Assembly: GCA_040954595.2 (NCBI GenBank) | Contig: CM082586.2 | Coordinates: forward strand, 5,456,001-5,520,000 | Origin: Balanoglossus misakiensis | Lineage: Eukaryota; Hemichordata | Length of the DNA stretch: 64,000 nt | Direction: 5' to 3' | Shown here: in pieces, positions 13,627-27,611 of the stretch | Layout of the letters: the number at the start of each line of letters is the position of its first letter | Numbering within the stretch: the stretch's first letter is position 1 | Made by a program: the position numbers and the translations under genes | The notes under the pieces: generated by a model | The model's database searches: none | What the model saw: only the letters and a program-made list of their open reading frames with translations | What the model was told of the DNA's origin: nothing

Positions 13627-14831
13627 ATGACAGCGGTCGATAATGTCATAAAAGGTAAGTTGCACATAATCATTTGGGTGATTTTGCGAGTCGCAACTGC
13701 ACAGACGGCAACCAACGGGGGTGTGTCATCTTTTGGGATACACTGTTGTTGTTTGATGAAAGTGACATTATTTGCATCCTACAGATGCTGGACAGATCCA
13801 CTCCCGATTGCTGGATCACAGACCCATAATGCAGGGTGAGCTGAAATTCTTTGTCAGGGAATTTGAGGTGAGTTTAATTCTCCTACCTTCACTTGTGTCA
13901 AAATATACACTGGCCATCATGCTCCTTATTATAATCTGGATTGTTTACATTTGGCTGTGCTCAAGTGAACACATATTACCACATGTACTAATAGTTGCTA
14001 TTTTTTGGTTTCAGACAAAACGAAATGACAGAGAATATGACAGACTCAAGAAAATATTGAATCAGTTGACTGACACAAATGAAAGATTTATTCCAGAAAA
14101 TGTAGCTTTGATGGAAGAACAACTCCCAGATCTAAAGGAAAAATGTAAGTTGTAAAATGTCAGTATTTTCTCTGTACACAAATATGTCATTAGCAAGTAT
14201 ACATGGGCGAGCATGTACAAAGGAATATGTGCAATTCTATAGCCGTTATGGTACATTCAGATTCTGGGTTTCAATCTTAGATTTTTTTTCTTCTGTCAAC
14301 AGTGAATGGTGTAAACAGAATGTGTAATAGAATCCTAGTCCGGGAAGAACAACGGAAAGCAGTAAGTACTATTTTTCTCCTGTTTTCTGTGTTACAACAG
14401 TGAAGATATATTTTAATCTTAATCAGAAACCTCTGCCACATCCGATAGGTCATCAGGTCAGCGTGCAAGGTGTAAGTTTATGGTACATACGTTTCAGTTT
14501 TGAGTTATACAGTAGAGCTATAGTCTACATTATTGTATACAGGATGTGTGGTCAAGCACCATGATAAGGACAGAGGATATGTTTCTACAAGATAAATGTA
14601 GAATATATAATGAAGTTTGTCCCCTCGAAGTAACCAGGTGTATTTTCTCCTTCCCAGTGTGATCCATTGAAAAAGAAGAAAGAAGACAGACAGAAGAAAT
14701 GGTCAGAATTCACAAAGTTACAGGGTGACAAGAGTTCCGCTGTCGACAAACAACACGAACAGAGGATGAAAGAAATTCGAGAACTTTATGCTGAAATGAA
14801 CAAATCATTAATGAAGAATTCACAGACATGA
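13627..14831 (+). CDS. BLOC1S5: BLOC-1 complex subunit 5 (muted homologue)
   Basis: Five coding exons: 13627-13654, 13785-13867, 14015-14144, 14303-14361, 14658-14831; joined protein 157 aa (human 187, with a longer N-terminus). The diagnostic stretch is QIHSRLLDHRPIMQGE followed by FFVREFE, nearly the same as the vertebrate protein. The rest is charged and helical, suited to coiled coils, and ends with the conserved RELYAEMNKSL-type segment. BLOC-1 acts in the cytosol in sorting cargo from endosomes to lysosome-related organelles. All introns are GT-AG. It is read divergently from ADAT2 and convergently with KDM1B. Confidence 0.93.
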
Positions 14832-15010
14832 ACATAGATTACTTTTTATCGTAGACCAAAGTAGTGAGAAATTCTATCCATTATTTGGACCACAGTATAA
14901 ACTGGTGTTCGTACCTCGGATTTGGTTATCTGCATGGACACTTTTGAAATCACAGCTGCTACTACTTGACTGTATTCTAGTAAAATGCAATATATTTAAT
15001 GTACATTAAA

Positions 15011-15016
15011 AATAAA
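15011..15016 (+). terminator. Candidate BLOC1S5 poly(A) signal
   Basis: AATAAA 180 bp after the stop codon, about 60 bp from a minus-strand AATAAA at 15082-15077. Confidence 0.45.
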
Positions 15017-15076
15017 TATGCACTTGGCACCAAGTAACACACAGAAACATTGTCAAGATCTCTTCAAATTAAATCT

Positions 15077-18000
15077 TTTATTGCAGAAAACACATGGAAG
15101 AAAAAAAATACTTGTCCACAAAATGTAAAACCAAAGTACAGTATAAATATGTCTGTATCATGAAATTTCACCACCGAACGCATGGACTTCAGACATCATG
15201 AAAAACACAACATCTACACTGATGAAGACAAAATCTTCAAAATTTACAATTTGTGATGCTGTGAAGTTTCCATAAAATTCTGCTGCGATCACCTGGCAGC
15301 CATGCACTAATCACATGGCGACCAGGTGCTGATCACATGATTGCATGCAATGATAGCCATACACAACACCCATGATAAAGAAGAGGCACCCAGTCAATCC
15401 TACATGATATGATGTTACCCCCCCCCCCCCCAAAAAAAAGTTCACAACACCCTATAAATCTATCTTTGCAGCAAAGACAGACATCAATATCTACACGACG
15501 GTGATGAAAACTAGAATATTCCTACTCACAATACAATTATCCCATTTATAGACTGATCCAGTCTATCATCCACCCCTCATTTTGTAAAGCTTGGTTTGAC
15601 CCTATTCCACACTATGACAGGATCATTCCACATTTTCAAAAAATGGGGGAGTGGTATCTGTAAAAATACAACTGGATACATTTGCAAATAAATTACAATA
15701 AAACACAAATACACAACAGATGTACATTATGAAAATATGAGAATTTATAATATATGAATTCATGTTGAAATATAAGTAATGTATGCAGGTTGTGTGCAAA
15801 TTTAAAGTCTTGAATTCCTTCATTTCCAGTAAATCTTTGGAAATGCAAATTTCAATATTTTTCCACTGAAAATGCACTGTCATCAGAGAGTAATTTTTCC
15901 TAATGTAAAGTACACCCCTAACGTAATACAAAGCTAATGGGTAATGATGTACAATTTACACAAATACAGTTTCTGTAACAACAAGGTAGAACTGTCCTAG
16001 AAGCAACAATTTAGAAAGAATCACATCGGCTGATTTTGGCTATTTTAGTTCATTGCATACACAGTGCATATTATTCATTTTGCATACTTAACAGAGCAGG
16101 GATAAAAATCGCAGTATACAACTAAACTTCCCATCAGAATAGTATGTCATTGTTTTATTAACATTGTTTAGCCTAAAGCAGTGAATAAGCACAGCTAACA
16201 ATCATTCAGCATTTCAATCTTGCAGAATCATTTGAAAATATTAACCCACAACCCCAAATGCTCAACAACATAATCATGTCACTTTAAAGTGTAATATGCC
16301 AGAATTCTGGTTACTTGTTCAGCATTCTTTTAATACCAAGACCCTTGCTTATCCCAATTTTTACAAAAAATATATATGGCAACTGAAGGACTTCCTTTAA
16401 AAGGAACTTAAACTAAATACTTGACATTGAACATATTTTGCTGTTAGTGGTTCAACCAGAAAATTTTCTTGGGAAATAATTTATGTTCAAAAGGCCATCT
16501 TTCAATTTGAAGTAGGATCCTTCTTTTAACCCCTTCACCAACATGGTTTGGTCCAAATCTATTGTATCCTCTGGTAAAGTTGGATCTCTATAGAGTGAAC
16601 TAGGGATGAAAGGGTTAAAGGGTGTTTTACACCTGATGGCAAAATACTAAGATTGAATATCTTGAAGTTGATCGGAGATGTGATACTTTTAAGCAAATGA
16701 GTTAGTACTGACTGTAAAAAAATATAACAGTGCATTGATTCTGGCTAGAACTGGAGACTGCATTCTTCTGAAAATTTAGCCGAAAAAAAATTGTTAAATA
16801 AATTAAGTTTTTGCAGAGAGAATTTTGCTATTCTTAAATATCTTAGTTTATGCAGACTTTGCATGTACACATATTATGATTATCGCCACAATAAAGAAAA
16901 GTTTGCATTGATGATGGTTATAAGTTTGAATCGACATAAAAATATGCAGGCAAATTATTCAGACCGGCTGGAATAAAGTCATTCAAAAATAAATATGATA
17001 AATCTTGCAGTTGAACATGCCTTAAAGCAGAATGGCACCGTCCCACTTTCTGTGGGGACTGCTCCATTTTATACATGGATGTTCGGGCTTGCATTGACAC
17101 TAACAACTAAATAATTATGAGACAGAAATGTGTGTACAATGCTTAAATTTTGAATTATGTAGTACTGGACCAAACAACATATGAATGAGTACTTTTCACA
17201 AAGTCGCACAAAAAATATCTACAAATAATAATTTTCTAAAGTACAACTTTTTAAATATTTAAATAAAATAAAAATAAATACAGCTGCCTACAATACTTGA
17301 TTTTCCTAGGCTTGTTTTCAGAAATAATACAGTTCACAAACTTTCTCAGTACTTTTTCAAGGAGCATTTGCACCCAATGTCATTTTACAGTAGTGATTGC
17401 ACAGCAACAAATTGATTTTTGACTGTAATTATGCGGAGACAAAAAACGCAACAAAACTTAAAAGAGACTTTACAGTGTGGGGGAGTTTGGCAAAGTCGTC
17501 CAAATTTCACAGCCTGCACTTTGCCATTTCCTGTTTCACAATTACAGAAATACTGTACAGCCAAAACTATCGGACAATATATAATAAACTATACAGATTC
17601 CTCTGACAAGACCTACATACAAATGGACAGAAAAGACTATGCTTCCACCGATAACATGTCAACGCAGCTTGTGTGTACAAATAAATCTTTCTCCCACCCT
17701 CTCTCTTTCTCGATCTCCATCTCTCACGATATTTTCTTCAGAATTCCAACTACCAAACACCGCACTAAAATAGCCTTCAATAGTGAGAAGAACCCAACAG
17801 AAGACTGAACCCAAACAATATCATTACAACATTGGCACAGTATATACAGGCAGCCCATGTCTGATCTACTGTGATATGACATTTCATTCATATTACCACA
17901 ACCAATTAGAAGGACTATAATATACACAAGTGGATGAGTGCACAGAAATATGCGAGAACTGCCTTTTAGAATATTTTTGCTCTATACCAATGCATACCAG

Positions 18001-18432
18001 TCTGTCCCTATAGTGATGACAACATGTTTACTACCTGAGAATGCTATACATACACATTGCAAAATTATCTATTGGATATTATGATGCATGGAGACTGAGT
18101 TTAATCTGTTGTCTTTATACCTAGCACATATGACTAATATTATCACAGACCAAAAGAAAAAATATGCTAACTGGACACCCCAGGTCTTCAGTACAACCAT
18201 TGACCTGGCTATTTGGTGAAAATTCTCAGCTGTCATTTCATTTTTAAAAAAATACTGTGGCACACAATCCTCCACAAGCACCGACTTGCAACTTCCTGCG
18301 ATGTACTGTGATTTTGAAACGAATACTGCCTCTTTGTGTTGAACACATAGGATGCACTTTTGGCTTTTCTACTGCTTCTGTACATGCGACCCATGTCAAA
18401 GGTCAGAGTTCACTGTCACATTGCCCGCTGAG
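15077..18432 (-). other. KDM1B 3' untranslated region (inferred, about 3.4 kb)
   Basis: The minus-strand region after the KDM1B stop codon, down to an AATAAA at 15082-15077. It is AT-rich with no recognised gene and a C/A run near 15418-15438. It includes a 93-bp TTAA-flanked element at 16526-16618. A shorter transcript is possible. Confidence 0.4.
16526..16618. mobile_element. 93-bp TTAA-flanked MITE, copy A
   Basis: Starts TTAACCCCTTCACC and ends GATGAAAGGGTTAA, an imperfect terminal inverted repeat. Its reverse complement aligns along nearly the whole length with 41211-41303, including CTCTATAGA and CAAACCATG. TTAA at both ends suggests a TTAA target duplication, as for piggyBac or Kolobok elements. 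No coding capacity. Confidence 0.75.
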
Positions 18433-21400
18433 CTAGAGATCAATGATCTTGTTGGCTTCTCTGATTCCACTGAGGTAGGCCCCTGTCACTGTCTGGGGAA
18501 ACTGACGGTTTGTTGCCTGTGAAGTGAAGAGAATGTGTTCTTGTTTAGTGTACGTACAGCACAGGACATGAGACAGAACACAAATGATAAGAATCAGAAC
18601 AAATCATTCAGCGGTCAATAAAGAATGGAAAACTTCCATGTCAAACATGCCACAGCACAACATTGCTCAAGATGTGAAAATGTGAAAACTGACCTCGCCA
18701 GCAAAGAAGAGTTTGTCATTAACCGACTCTGCCATTTCATCGTAGGCTTCACCTGTACATCCTAGCTTGACATAGCTGTATGCCATCTTCGCATATTTTT
18801 CTTCACTCCACCGAGTCACGAAATAGTGCGTGGGATCAGGAACGTCCTGGTAAGGACACAGAAAAAAGGTACTGGTTAGATACACAACCTACTTTAAACA
18901 TTACTCACTATGACAGTTACCTTCGATGTATAGAGGGTTAGGCGAGGGTTGCAGTAGATAAACCCAGAATTCAAACACTTTGATTGCACCCCGATATACT
19001 AACAAACCCATGTTGTATCACGACATTCGAATACAGCGCCCCCTATAGTCATACACAATAACTGCAGACACTGGATTTTGTATACCTACCTCCTGTGGAA
19101 ACATAGCCCTGAGTACCTGCATACATTTCTCCCGTATTTCTTGATCCGTCATATCTTGTATTGTGTAGACAGAGTCTCCACTGATAACGCTCATCAATAT
19201 GCTACTGCCATCTTTGTTACCCTGTATATGATAAGAGATGATGAATTGTAGGATATGCACGCATGTATCAAACGACAGCTGGGGATGTTAGACAGAAGAT
19301 TAACTTTTACGCCGTGTGTTACATGTATATACAGGATGTGAATTGAGCTGTTATAACTGGATAGAGCTGAACAATATTGATAATCTATCAAGAGAAACTA
19401 CTAAAACCATCTGAAATGTTGTTGAAATGTAGTTACTTATCCATTTTCTGCTATACAAATAAATGCCAATACACTTTACGCTAATATATCATCACACAGA
19501 GAAACACATGATTTATGTATAAAAAAATATTATGTCAAATCTTTTAGAAAAAATGAAGCATGCCTCACCTTTGGCGTCATATCATAGAAGATCCCAAACA
19601 ATCCTTTCTCCTTGGCATCTACTGGGATATGACCAAAGAAATCAGCTCCTTGTACTCGCTTATCCCAAAACCTTCTTGGGAATTTCAATGCAACCTGCAA
19701 ACAATGCATGACCACACAGTCATTAATTAAAAATCTACACAGTGTGGTCGTGAATAAAGGAAATATTTGTTTCCTATTGACTCACTGATTTAGGTTGTTG
19801 TTATTTTCATTTCTGGGGTGTTTTGGTATTTTTAAGGGGTCTTAGACAGAGAACATAAACTGTAATGACCACTCTGTACCTTTTCAATAATTCCCGCCCC
19901 AAGACTGTTGATAGCTGATATTTTGTCCGGTGGCAAAGGTGGCTGGAAGTTGATCTTCTCTTTCTGAAGTACTGCCAATGGAACTGTCACTATCACCTGA
20001 AAAGAAAAATGCTTGCCAGTTACTATTTTATTCCCACATTACTTTTTTCGTTGTTTATGATCAAATTCGGTACAGTTGTTCATGCCATACGGCTACATGT
20101 AAGTAATAAAATATTTATAATATATTCAAGGTCAGTCCCATTAAACCTCTCCATCAGAGAATAAATTAATTTAATGATCTATAAATGGGTGCTCCTGCTG
20201 TGCGTATAAGAATACAGGTTGTGCAGAAATTGCAGGAGGCAACATAATAAAAGATTCCCAGCTGCGTTCTATAACAATCAACTGTTTACTGGTAATATAA
20301 TAAACATTAAAAATACTTTTATTACATTTTAGCCCCAACCCTTGCAAATACATTGTACATTGTAGAGGTAAATGGGGACATGACTTACTGTAAAAACGCA
20401 TCTTTTTTTATAGCTAGCATGAGTGAATTGACCACTTTAAAGAATTCCCAACATGCACCATCAGTTAAATTAAGGTCCTCGCTGATCAGTTACAAATTTC
20501 AATTTGCATGGAGCTAACATTTTGTCTGTCTGATGTGCAAGAGAAAGGAAAAACAATTTAAGAACATGGACATCCCCAAACTCCCCCCCCCCCCCTCCAA
20601 TGGAAGAAAGTCAAGTTACCTTTGAGCATGACCATTTTTCCTCGTCCACAGTAGTGAGTATAACTTCATCACCGCTGTAACTAATGTCTGTGATTTCTGT
20701 GTTGAGTCTGATGTCAAGCCCCTCAGCCATTTTGTTCAGTAGCATCATGTATCCGTTGGGTAACATACAGTGATCACCTGCCAGTTGTGGGAACTCTTCA
20801 TTTTGGTCCCAATTCAAAGCTGAAACCTGCAAAAAAAAAAAAGACAGTTGAAGTGTACATATGCCCAATATAAACTTCAATGACCCCTACATGACCTTAC
20901 ATCCTGGCTTTTTCATTGGTGGAGCCCACTGCTTGAGAGGGAACCATATTCACTGAATGAATGAATGAATGAATGAATGAATGAACGAACGAACGAACGA
21001 ACGAACAAACGAACGAATGAAAGAATGAATGAATGAATGAACAAACGAACAAATGAAAGAATGAAAAACTGACTAACTTACCTGAGATAGATCAGCACCA
21101 CATGCATATTCCAAGTTACTGATGTGAAACTGCAGAATTTTCATCTCATGTTCATTGAAAGTTAAATTCGTTTCATTCACAAAGATTTTGTGCATCTCTT
21201 GTAGTTTATCTAGAAAAAGGGAAAAATAGAGGAGTATCATATAAGAGAATTTAAAAGACAAATGGACACAAACCAATGACCGATCAAAGTTTAGAGTTTT
21301 TTTTGCTATTTTTAATATATTCATATATTGTTTCATATAAACTGAACAAACAATTCAATACAAAAAAAATTCAAACACTGCAGAGAAAATATTACCTCCA

Positions 21401-24400
21401 AGGTTGCTGTCCTCTGTGACATCTTTCCTCCACTCAGCCACAGCATCTAACATTGCATTGAAATGAAAGTCAACTCTTCGATCCAACCTCCTGTCTGTGA
21501 CTTTGCCCGTCTCCTGGAACAGCTCACACTTATCAACCATCTTCCTCATCTCAGTTCCAGCCTGTAAATAATACAAATACTACTGTAAAACCATCTATAC
21601 TGTGATTGTGAATGGTAGTATTATGCATACATACAAGGATAGAAGCAAGAAGGAAAAGATGTCATCAAAATGTTGTTCTGACATGAGACAATTAGCTCAA
21701 TTTTTGATCAGCATGAAAACCCCTCTGGACCTGTAACCGAATGTCCTCTCCAGAAAATTTTCTAGCAATCATATTTGTGCAGAGTCTGTTCTGTAGAAAA
21801 AAGCATTGCACCACACCTACATCACGCACATTCCTCGAACAGGCCCAGTCCATTCCATTCAGACAACAGGGGAAGTCGCCCCTCCAACTTACCTGATGGC
21901 ACATGACCATGATGGGATTATTGATGCACCCCGTCACTATCTGCGCCCCTTTGCCAATGCACTGTCCCAGAGAGTCATCATCCCACACTCTCCCACCTAT
22001 TCTCTTATTGGCTTCTAGGATTTGAACTTTGACCCCACAGTGTGCGAGTTGCCTAGCTGCAGCCAGGCCTGCGATCCCAGCTCCTATCACTATTACATTC
22101 TCCTGCAATAAAAAAACAGAAAGCAGGAGTTTTATGTCAAATTAAAAATTGATAGAACTGGGAAGATGAATTTTGTGTCTAGTGACACATTACATCTTGG
22201 TAGTTGATGAACATCTTACAACTAAATACACTGTACTGACCTGATTGCACTTCTGAGGTAATACAGCGTTAAGTGGTTGAGGTAGGTTGCCAACATTGAC
22301 CAGGCCTTTCTTCGTTAGGGATTGTAAGATCATCTCCAGGTGGGCTATGTAGCGAATTCTGATCAGACCTCTTACTATGCAGTGCTGTGCACACTTGCCG
22401 ACAGTCAATACTTCCTGTAAACAGTTTCATAACACACTCTGTATAAAGTTGCCAATTGTCAAAAAATCCTGCAAATTTATAATTTCACCATCCAACATAC
22501 ATGTAACCTAATTGTGGAGAAACGGACACACCAATACGAGTTTCCAACAGACCTCAAAGATATATATGTCTTGGAAACTCACTTTGCAGTTTTGATTCCA
22601 CAATGCAAGTACGATATTTCTGAGTCCAAGATACATCATACTGTATTTGGTCAGTTCGGGAAACTCCGCCAACTCCTCCTCTTCAATGACGTCAGGGCGT
22701 ACACAGAATGCTTTGCCGTCTTCATCTGGCTGGTAGAAAGGCTGGAAATAGGAATTTATACCTGGAGAACGGGAAAGGAAAGAATGTATCAGGAGAATGT
22801 TAAACGGGAAAAGAAAATAGATGCAGAGAAAAAAAAGATCCATAGCATATCTGCTGGAGCACACTGCTTAATTCTGAGCAGAGCAACTAGTGCTGAGTTT
22901 ACTTATGGTAAAATGCAGTAACTGTGCATTAGGGTTAGGGATTTATAGAACATGACATCCCAAAGGTCTGTCTACAGCCTACCATGTGAATCTCCATTTT
23001 GTTCTGCTGTCTTCGGACAAGTCGGGGTCATTCCCACACCGTCTGGGTAATAGTTGGACAGGAAACATGCGGCTGGGCTCTTCTTGACAAGAGGTGTGTA
23101 CGTCAAACTCGCTAACCAGTCTGGAAGATTCAGAGCATCATCCACCCGGGGGTCCTCATGCACAGAGCATGATATAACACGGCTATTCTGAGAGATGACA
23201 ATAGAACAACATCGGTGGTTAGTCGTTGTCTTATGGTTGTGCCTTCTGTGCATAAAACACAGCAACATCAGGTGGAAATAAGTTACCTTACCTTTGTAGC
23301 AGCCATTCCACACTGATATCTACTGATCAAGTCTGGTGTGAGGCCTTTATCTTTACCAAGCTGTCGCCATTTCCTGCAGTTTGGCTTTGTACACTGTATC
23401 CAATACGGCAACTGCACGTCCGCCATGAACGCCCGGATTGTGGGTTCGCTCTTTCCGTTGGTCACCCATTGTTTCTTCCACATCTGGAAATGCCGATAGC
23501 CACTCTTATGGCTAAACCAAAGAATGGAAGAAAAAAAATGCCAAACTTAGGATGAGGGTATATGTTCAGGGGGTGACTGTCCTATACACAACTCATGTTT
23601 GTTGACAATGCTCACCTTCTGTAATAATGTTCAAAACACTCGTTGCAGTAGTGTTCTCCCCCTGAAAGATGGTACCATCTGGAGGTGTTGCCACTTTTCC
23701 CGGCACATCTGCAACCAAGAGATAACAAGAATGAGACTATGATTTTTTTTTAGTTCAAGCTAGTTAGTTACATGGAAGTGCAACAGTGATGGAATGACAA
23801 AATACCAGTGTGTGCAGACTCACACACACACACCCGGCTTATATTCTCAAATGATGAGTAGCCTCCAGTAGGATGTTGCACGGTTGCTTGGCAACGCCCA
23901 GTCCAACCAGGCACCTACTGCAGACCTTCACATGTTCATCAAGAACACATGATTGGAGTTGCCTGCAAAAACACAGCCATTAGAAACAGAGGTCACTGTG
24001 ACAAGAGATCATTTGTGTGACTGATAAAAGGCGTGGTATTATCTCAATTGCAGCCAGGTCAAGTGGGTTACTGCCAGTTGTAAGTCACGTAACGAACGTA
24101 GCCTATGTTCATTACATCTACAATCTATGCTTACAGTAAACATACATTGTAGATGTTGTAATGGAGATTTACGTTGACAATACAGTACAAGAACACATTC
24201 AGGTATACATGACAAGGCAGGCTGATTTTGCTCAAAGACAACTCATATCAAATTCTCTCAAGGAATAGTACACCTACACAATTCACAACACATTACTTAA
24301 ATCTCGCTGGTTAACTCAGAGAGTTTTACATGCAAAATAGAGTAAAACGCGTCAGAGAGATTTCATTTATCGTTAACGTGTATTACATGTACACACAGCT

Positions 24401-25683
24401 GCCACACCAAGCTCAGAAATAGCTGACAGCTATATCCTCTCTTTTATTTCAAAGAGATGCTACCATGTCAGTGCTAAGGAGATTTATTCATGTAAGCACA
24501 TAGGTATTGATCAGTAGAGTGCATCACCTTATCATCAGACATGCCGCTATCTCGGACGTGCGAAAGACACTGAATGAGGCTCAATAGACTAGCTATGGTT
24601 CAGGTTCAACAAAAGAATGAAGAGTGAATTGAGAACGTGTGTAACTGGGACGACTAATACATCTTGTAGAACAGCAAATGACTGGTCCAACGTGGCAATA
24701 CCATTTATTCATCTCTGTACAGTGTCATATTAGCATCATTCACTCTAATCCACTAAAGTATTCACATGGATTCAGACAGCTCAAAAGAGCCTGACTTATT
24801 CAATATGTGAACATCATAATCTGTTCATCCCTAGAGGCATTCCCACTATAATACCAGAATTGTATCATCATCTTCTGTTTTTATATCGCATTATAGATCC
24901 AGCAGACACATAGCATTTAAATTTTGTAACAATTTATATTGTAAATAAAATTCTGTAAATACTATTATTCCATAGCGATTATTATTTCATACACATAATG
25001 CCACCATTTCCATGCAACAAGAAATGATGAGGTCATTTAATTTTCCACTTCTATCGATCTGAAGTGCCAGCATAATTCTAACAACTAACGTGCAAACCAC
25101 ACAAAAACATCTGTGAATATGATTAATATTCTACATGCATGAGAACATACTCTTGTAAAAAAAAAAAACCTGCACGCAACATTCTCAGCTCTCAACTGGT
25201 TCAAAGATCAATTACATTATAACACGCAGGGCATCAAATTTGTTTATGACACCAGCAGGTCAAAGGTCAATTTCTAAGCGCTAAACAACTGTATTCAACA
25301 GAAACATGGCCTCGAAACCCCAAGCAGAGTAATAAATATGACAAAGGCAGTGACTGTGCTGTGATAAATTTGGGGCAGAGCCACAATATCGGCATTCAGC
25401 AACTTTGTCAGTCAACTTCTTGTTTTTGCAATGCAGGTTTGACTTCCTTGAAGAAAACCCAAGATCTAGTTGAGACTTACTTTTCCGTAACAGCCACGAA
25501 ACACACTGGCCTTCTGGTGGGACAACTACTTTTATCGCATGACCTGAAGACCTTCTTGGCGGGCACCTCTTCCATGTCGTTTTCCTGCGTGTTGCTGTTG
25601 ATGGAGCCCTCGGACGCCTTGCGTTTTGGCAGCTGTCTCTGTCCCAGTCTGGGAGACCTCAACGACTTGCCCCTTGCCGGCAT
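18433..25683 (-). CDS. KDM1B: Lysine-specific histone demethylase 1B (LSD2)
   Basis: Fifteen coding exons: 25683..25481, 23708..23616, 23511..23292, 23187..22983, 22761..22583, 22414..22241, 22102..21893, 21561..21396, 21209..21082, 20826..20620, 19996..19880, 19694..19569, 19221..19090, 18846..18694, 18516..18433; joined protein 798 aa (human 822). Domains in order: a Cys/His zinc finger (C49, C54, C61, C69 onward, [16 protein letters not shown]); a CW finger about 133-190 (W136, C139, C144, W147, C166); SWIRM about 255-355; and a flavin amine oxidase domain from 359 with the FAD motif [24 protein letters not shown] and a C-terminal [18 protein letters not shown]. It is an FAD-dependent nuclear demethylase of H3K4me1/2. 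The zinc finger plus CW identify LSD2 rather than LSD1. An acceptor at 25691, seven bases before the ATG, implies a non-coding exon upstream. Confidence 0.97.
20956..21066. repeat. (GAAT/GAAC)n microsatellite
   Basis: About 110 bp of tetranucleotide repeat in a KDM1B intron. It switches in blocks between GAAT, GAAC, GAAA and CAAA units, a sign of repeated slippage and point change. Confidence 0.9.
23709..25480 (-). other. KDM1B intron 1 between coding exons
   Basis: A 1.77-kb intron with a short CA run near 23819-23833. No further exon is accepted here (see rejected items). Confidence 0.6.
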
Positions 25684-25690
25684 GGCTTCA

Positions 25691-27611
25691 CTGCAATTAA
25701 AGATATACGATAATTGACCATGGAAGAGAGAACAGCAGGTGATTACAAATAACATCTGGAAATGGCTGAAATACAACAAACATTACCCAGCATGGTAGAG
25801 AGTATACCAATGGAAGCCATTTTTTGGGGGGGGGGATTCCAATACAGTCCACAAACAGGATAATTATTAACCACAAGTGAAACCAAAAGTAAACGTTATG
25901 TTCCTACAAAATCTAATTTTGACAGTTAAGTAACGCACAACATAAATTTCATCATTTGAGGTATGTCCTTACCCTACCAGAATATTGAATTTTAAGTCTA
26001 ATAGCAGGTGTTACACGTTCATAATCCCACTGACAATTGCAAACTGAGGTGGCAACATATATATAATACAAGCTAATAAAAAAATCAGTATATCAATTTA
26101 GGCTGGCACCATTACATGTATGCTATGCTAATTCGATTATAATGAATGTTTGATGAATGCAATTGACACACTGTAAAATATACCCTGACAACATATCTTG
26201 GAATGATGGGCTTGAATCATTTATTACACCAAAAAAAATACATTCAGGGAACATGATTAGAGAACCTGGTAATCTAACATGCTCTTTATCTCAATGACCT
26301 GCCAACTGCTTTTGTACTGTAACAATAAGAGGCAAAAGCATATGTTGAATTTGTGAGAGGAAAATGCCTACCCTACTGTTCACACGTAACATCCATCATC
26401 ACACAATGAGAGAGTTTAATTACAGATGGCATATGTCATGCACTGCAGGGAGTATATGTATACCCTTACCTACACTGCACATGCAACATTAACACAAAAG
26501 GGCAAAATATCTATATGGCTTCACAATTCTCCTTGGTAAATGAAGTACATTGCTTTGTTCGTCATTGCCGTGGAACAATCATCCTACTGTGATATTTCAC
26601 AATGAAGTATTATTGATCTTTTAAATTGACCTGGCATGCTGAAGAGGTAACTGAGCCAATTATTGACATTCTCAGGTTCTGAATATTCTATACGCTACTT
26701 CACACATCAGTAGACAGGATCACCACATGCTCTTTACCATTTACTGAGACACCTTCCAAAGATGCCCCGATAAACAACAATGCAGCAATTGTTTACGGAC
26801 ATAACAAAACTAACATATGATACATTATTATACATGCTAGTAGGAATAATGACAGTATCAAACAATTACGGAAAGCATTCAAAATTCCTGATATTTGAAA
26901 ATGTATTAAAATAGGTGTTTTGTAGGAGAACTGGCAGAATACTCTTCTGCAAGAATTTCCGGCCAACGAAAGAACTATATTAGGATAATTAGGCTGTTAT
27001 TAAAGTTAATAATTTTCTAGATCTAATGTTTGTTTTTTTTTTTTTCTATTAGTCAACTGGAAACTAAGAACTTGAAAACCAAGTAAGGGAAGCAATCAAT
27101 ACAGATACAAGACAAACAGGAAGAGCAATCAATCAAAAACAATATTGACTACTAATAATGACTATCAATTGACCAATTGTCTATCAGATGTATTTCAATT
27201 CTCAAATATCACTCTGGTTATATGATAAGAAACCTACATGTAGCTTAATACGCATTGACTGGCCTCCGTGAATTGGTTTTCCTGATCAAGCATATGCATT
27301 TCCATGGTCGGATTCCTCACAGTTCTTGTAAAAAGCCATATTTGACGCTTTAGGAATAGTAAAACAGCAACACCTTGGAATTACATGTAGTTACATGATA
27401 GGTCTTGGCCTTGGGAGCCACATACTTCCGCACATGCTCATAATAAAAACAGACCGGACTGTCTCCATCATGATCAAATTAAGTCAAACAGGCTGCCAAA
27501 AAATTGCGCATAAATGCAATTTGAGAGACAAATAATACATCATGGTCCTTTGTCACAACCGATCAATTCCATTATAGGGTGTTAAATACCTCTCTGTAAA
27601 CAAAGCCGGTA
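25691..27611 (-). other. Upstream of KDM1B coding start; probable 5' UTR intron
   Basis: AT-rich sequence from the acceptor before the KDM1B start exon to the left end of the transposon. No exon or gene was recognised. It is probably the 3' part of a KDM1B first intron into which the transposon inserted. Confidence 0.45.

Noticed and set aside
20581-20596. Recurrent C runs (also near 8058, 13023, 15418, 31809, 48970)
   Set aside because: They look like ordinary homopolymer runs in non-coding DNA. I see no shared flanking sequence or element.
23835-23965. Possible extra KDM1B exon on the minus strand
   Set aside because: An acceptor-like TTTGCAG precedes it, but the frame hits a stop without a donor. 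Joining 25481 directly to 23708 restores the conserved zinc finger in frame.
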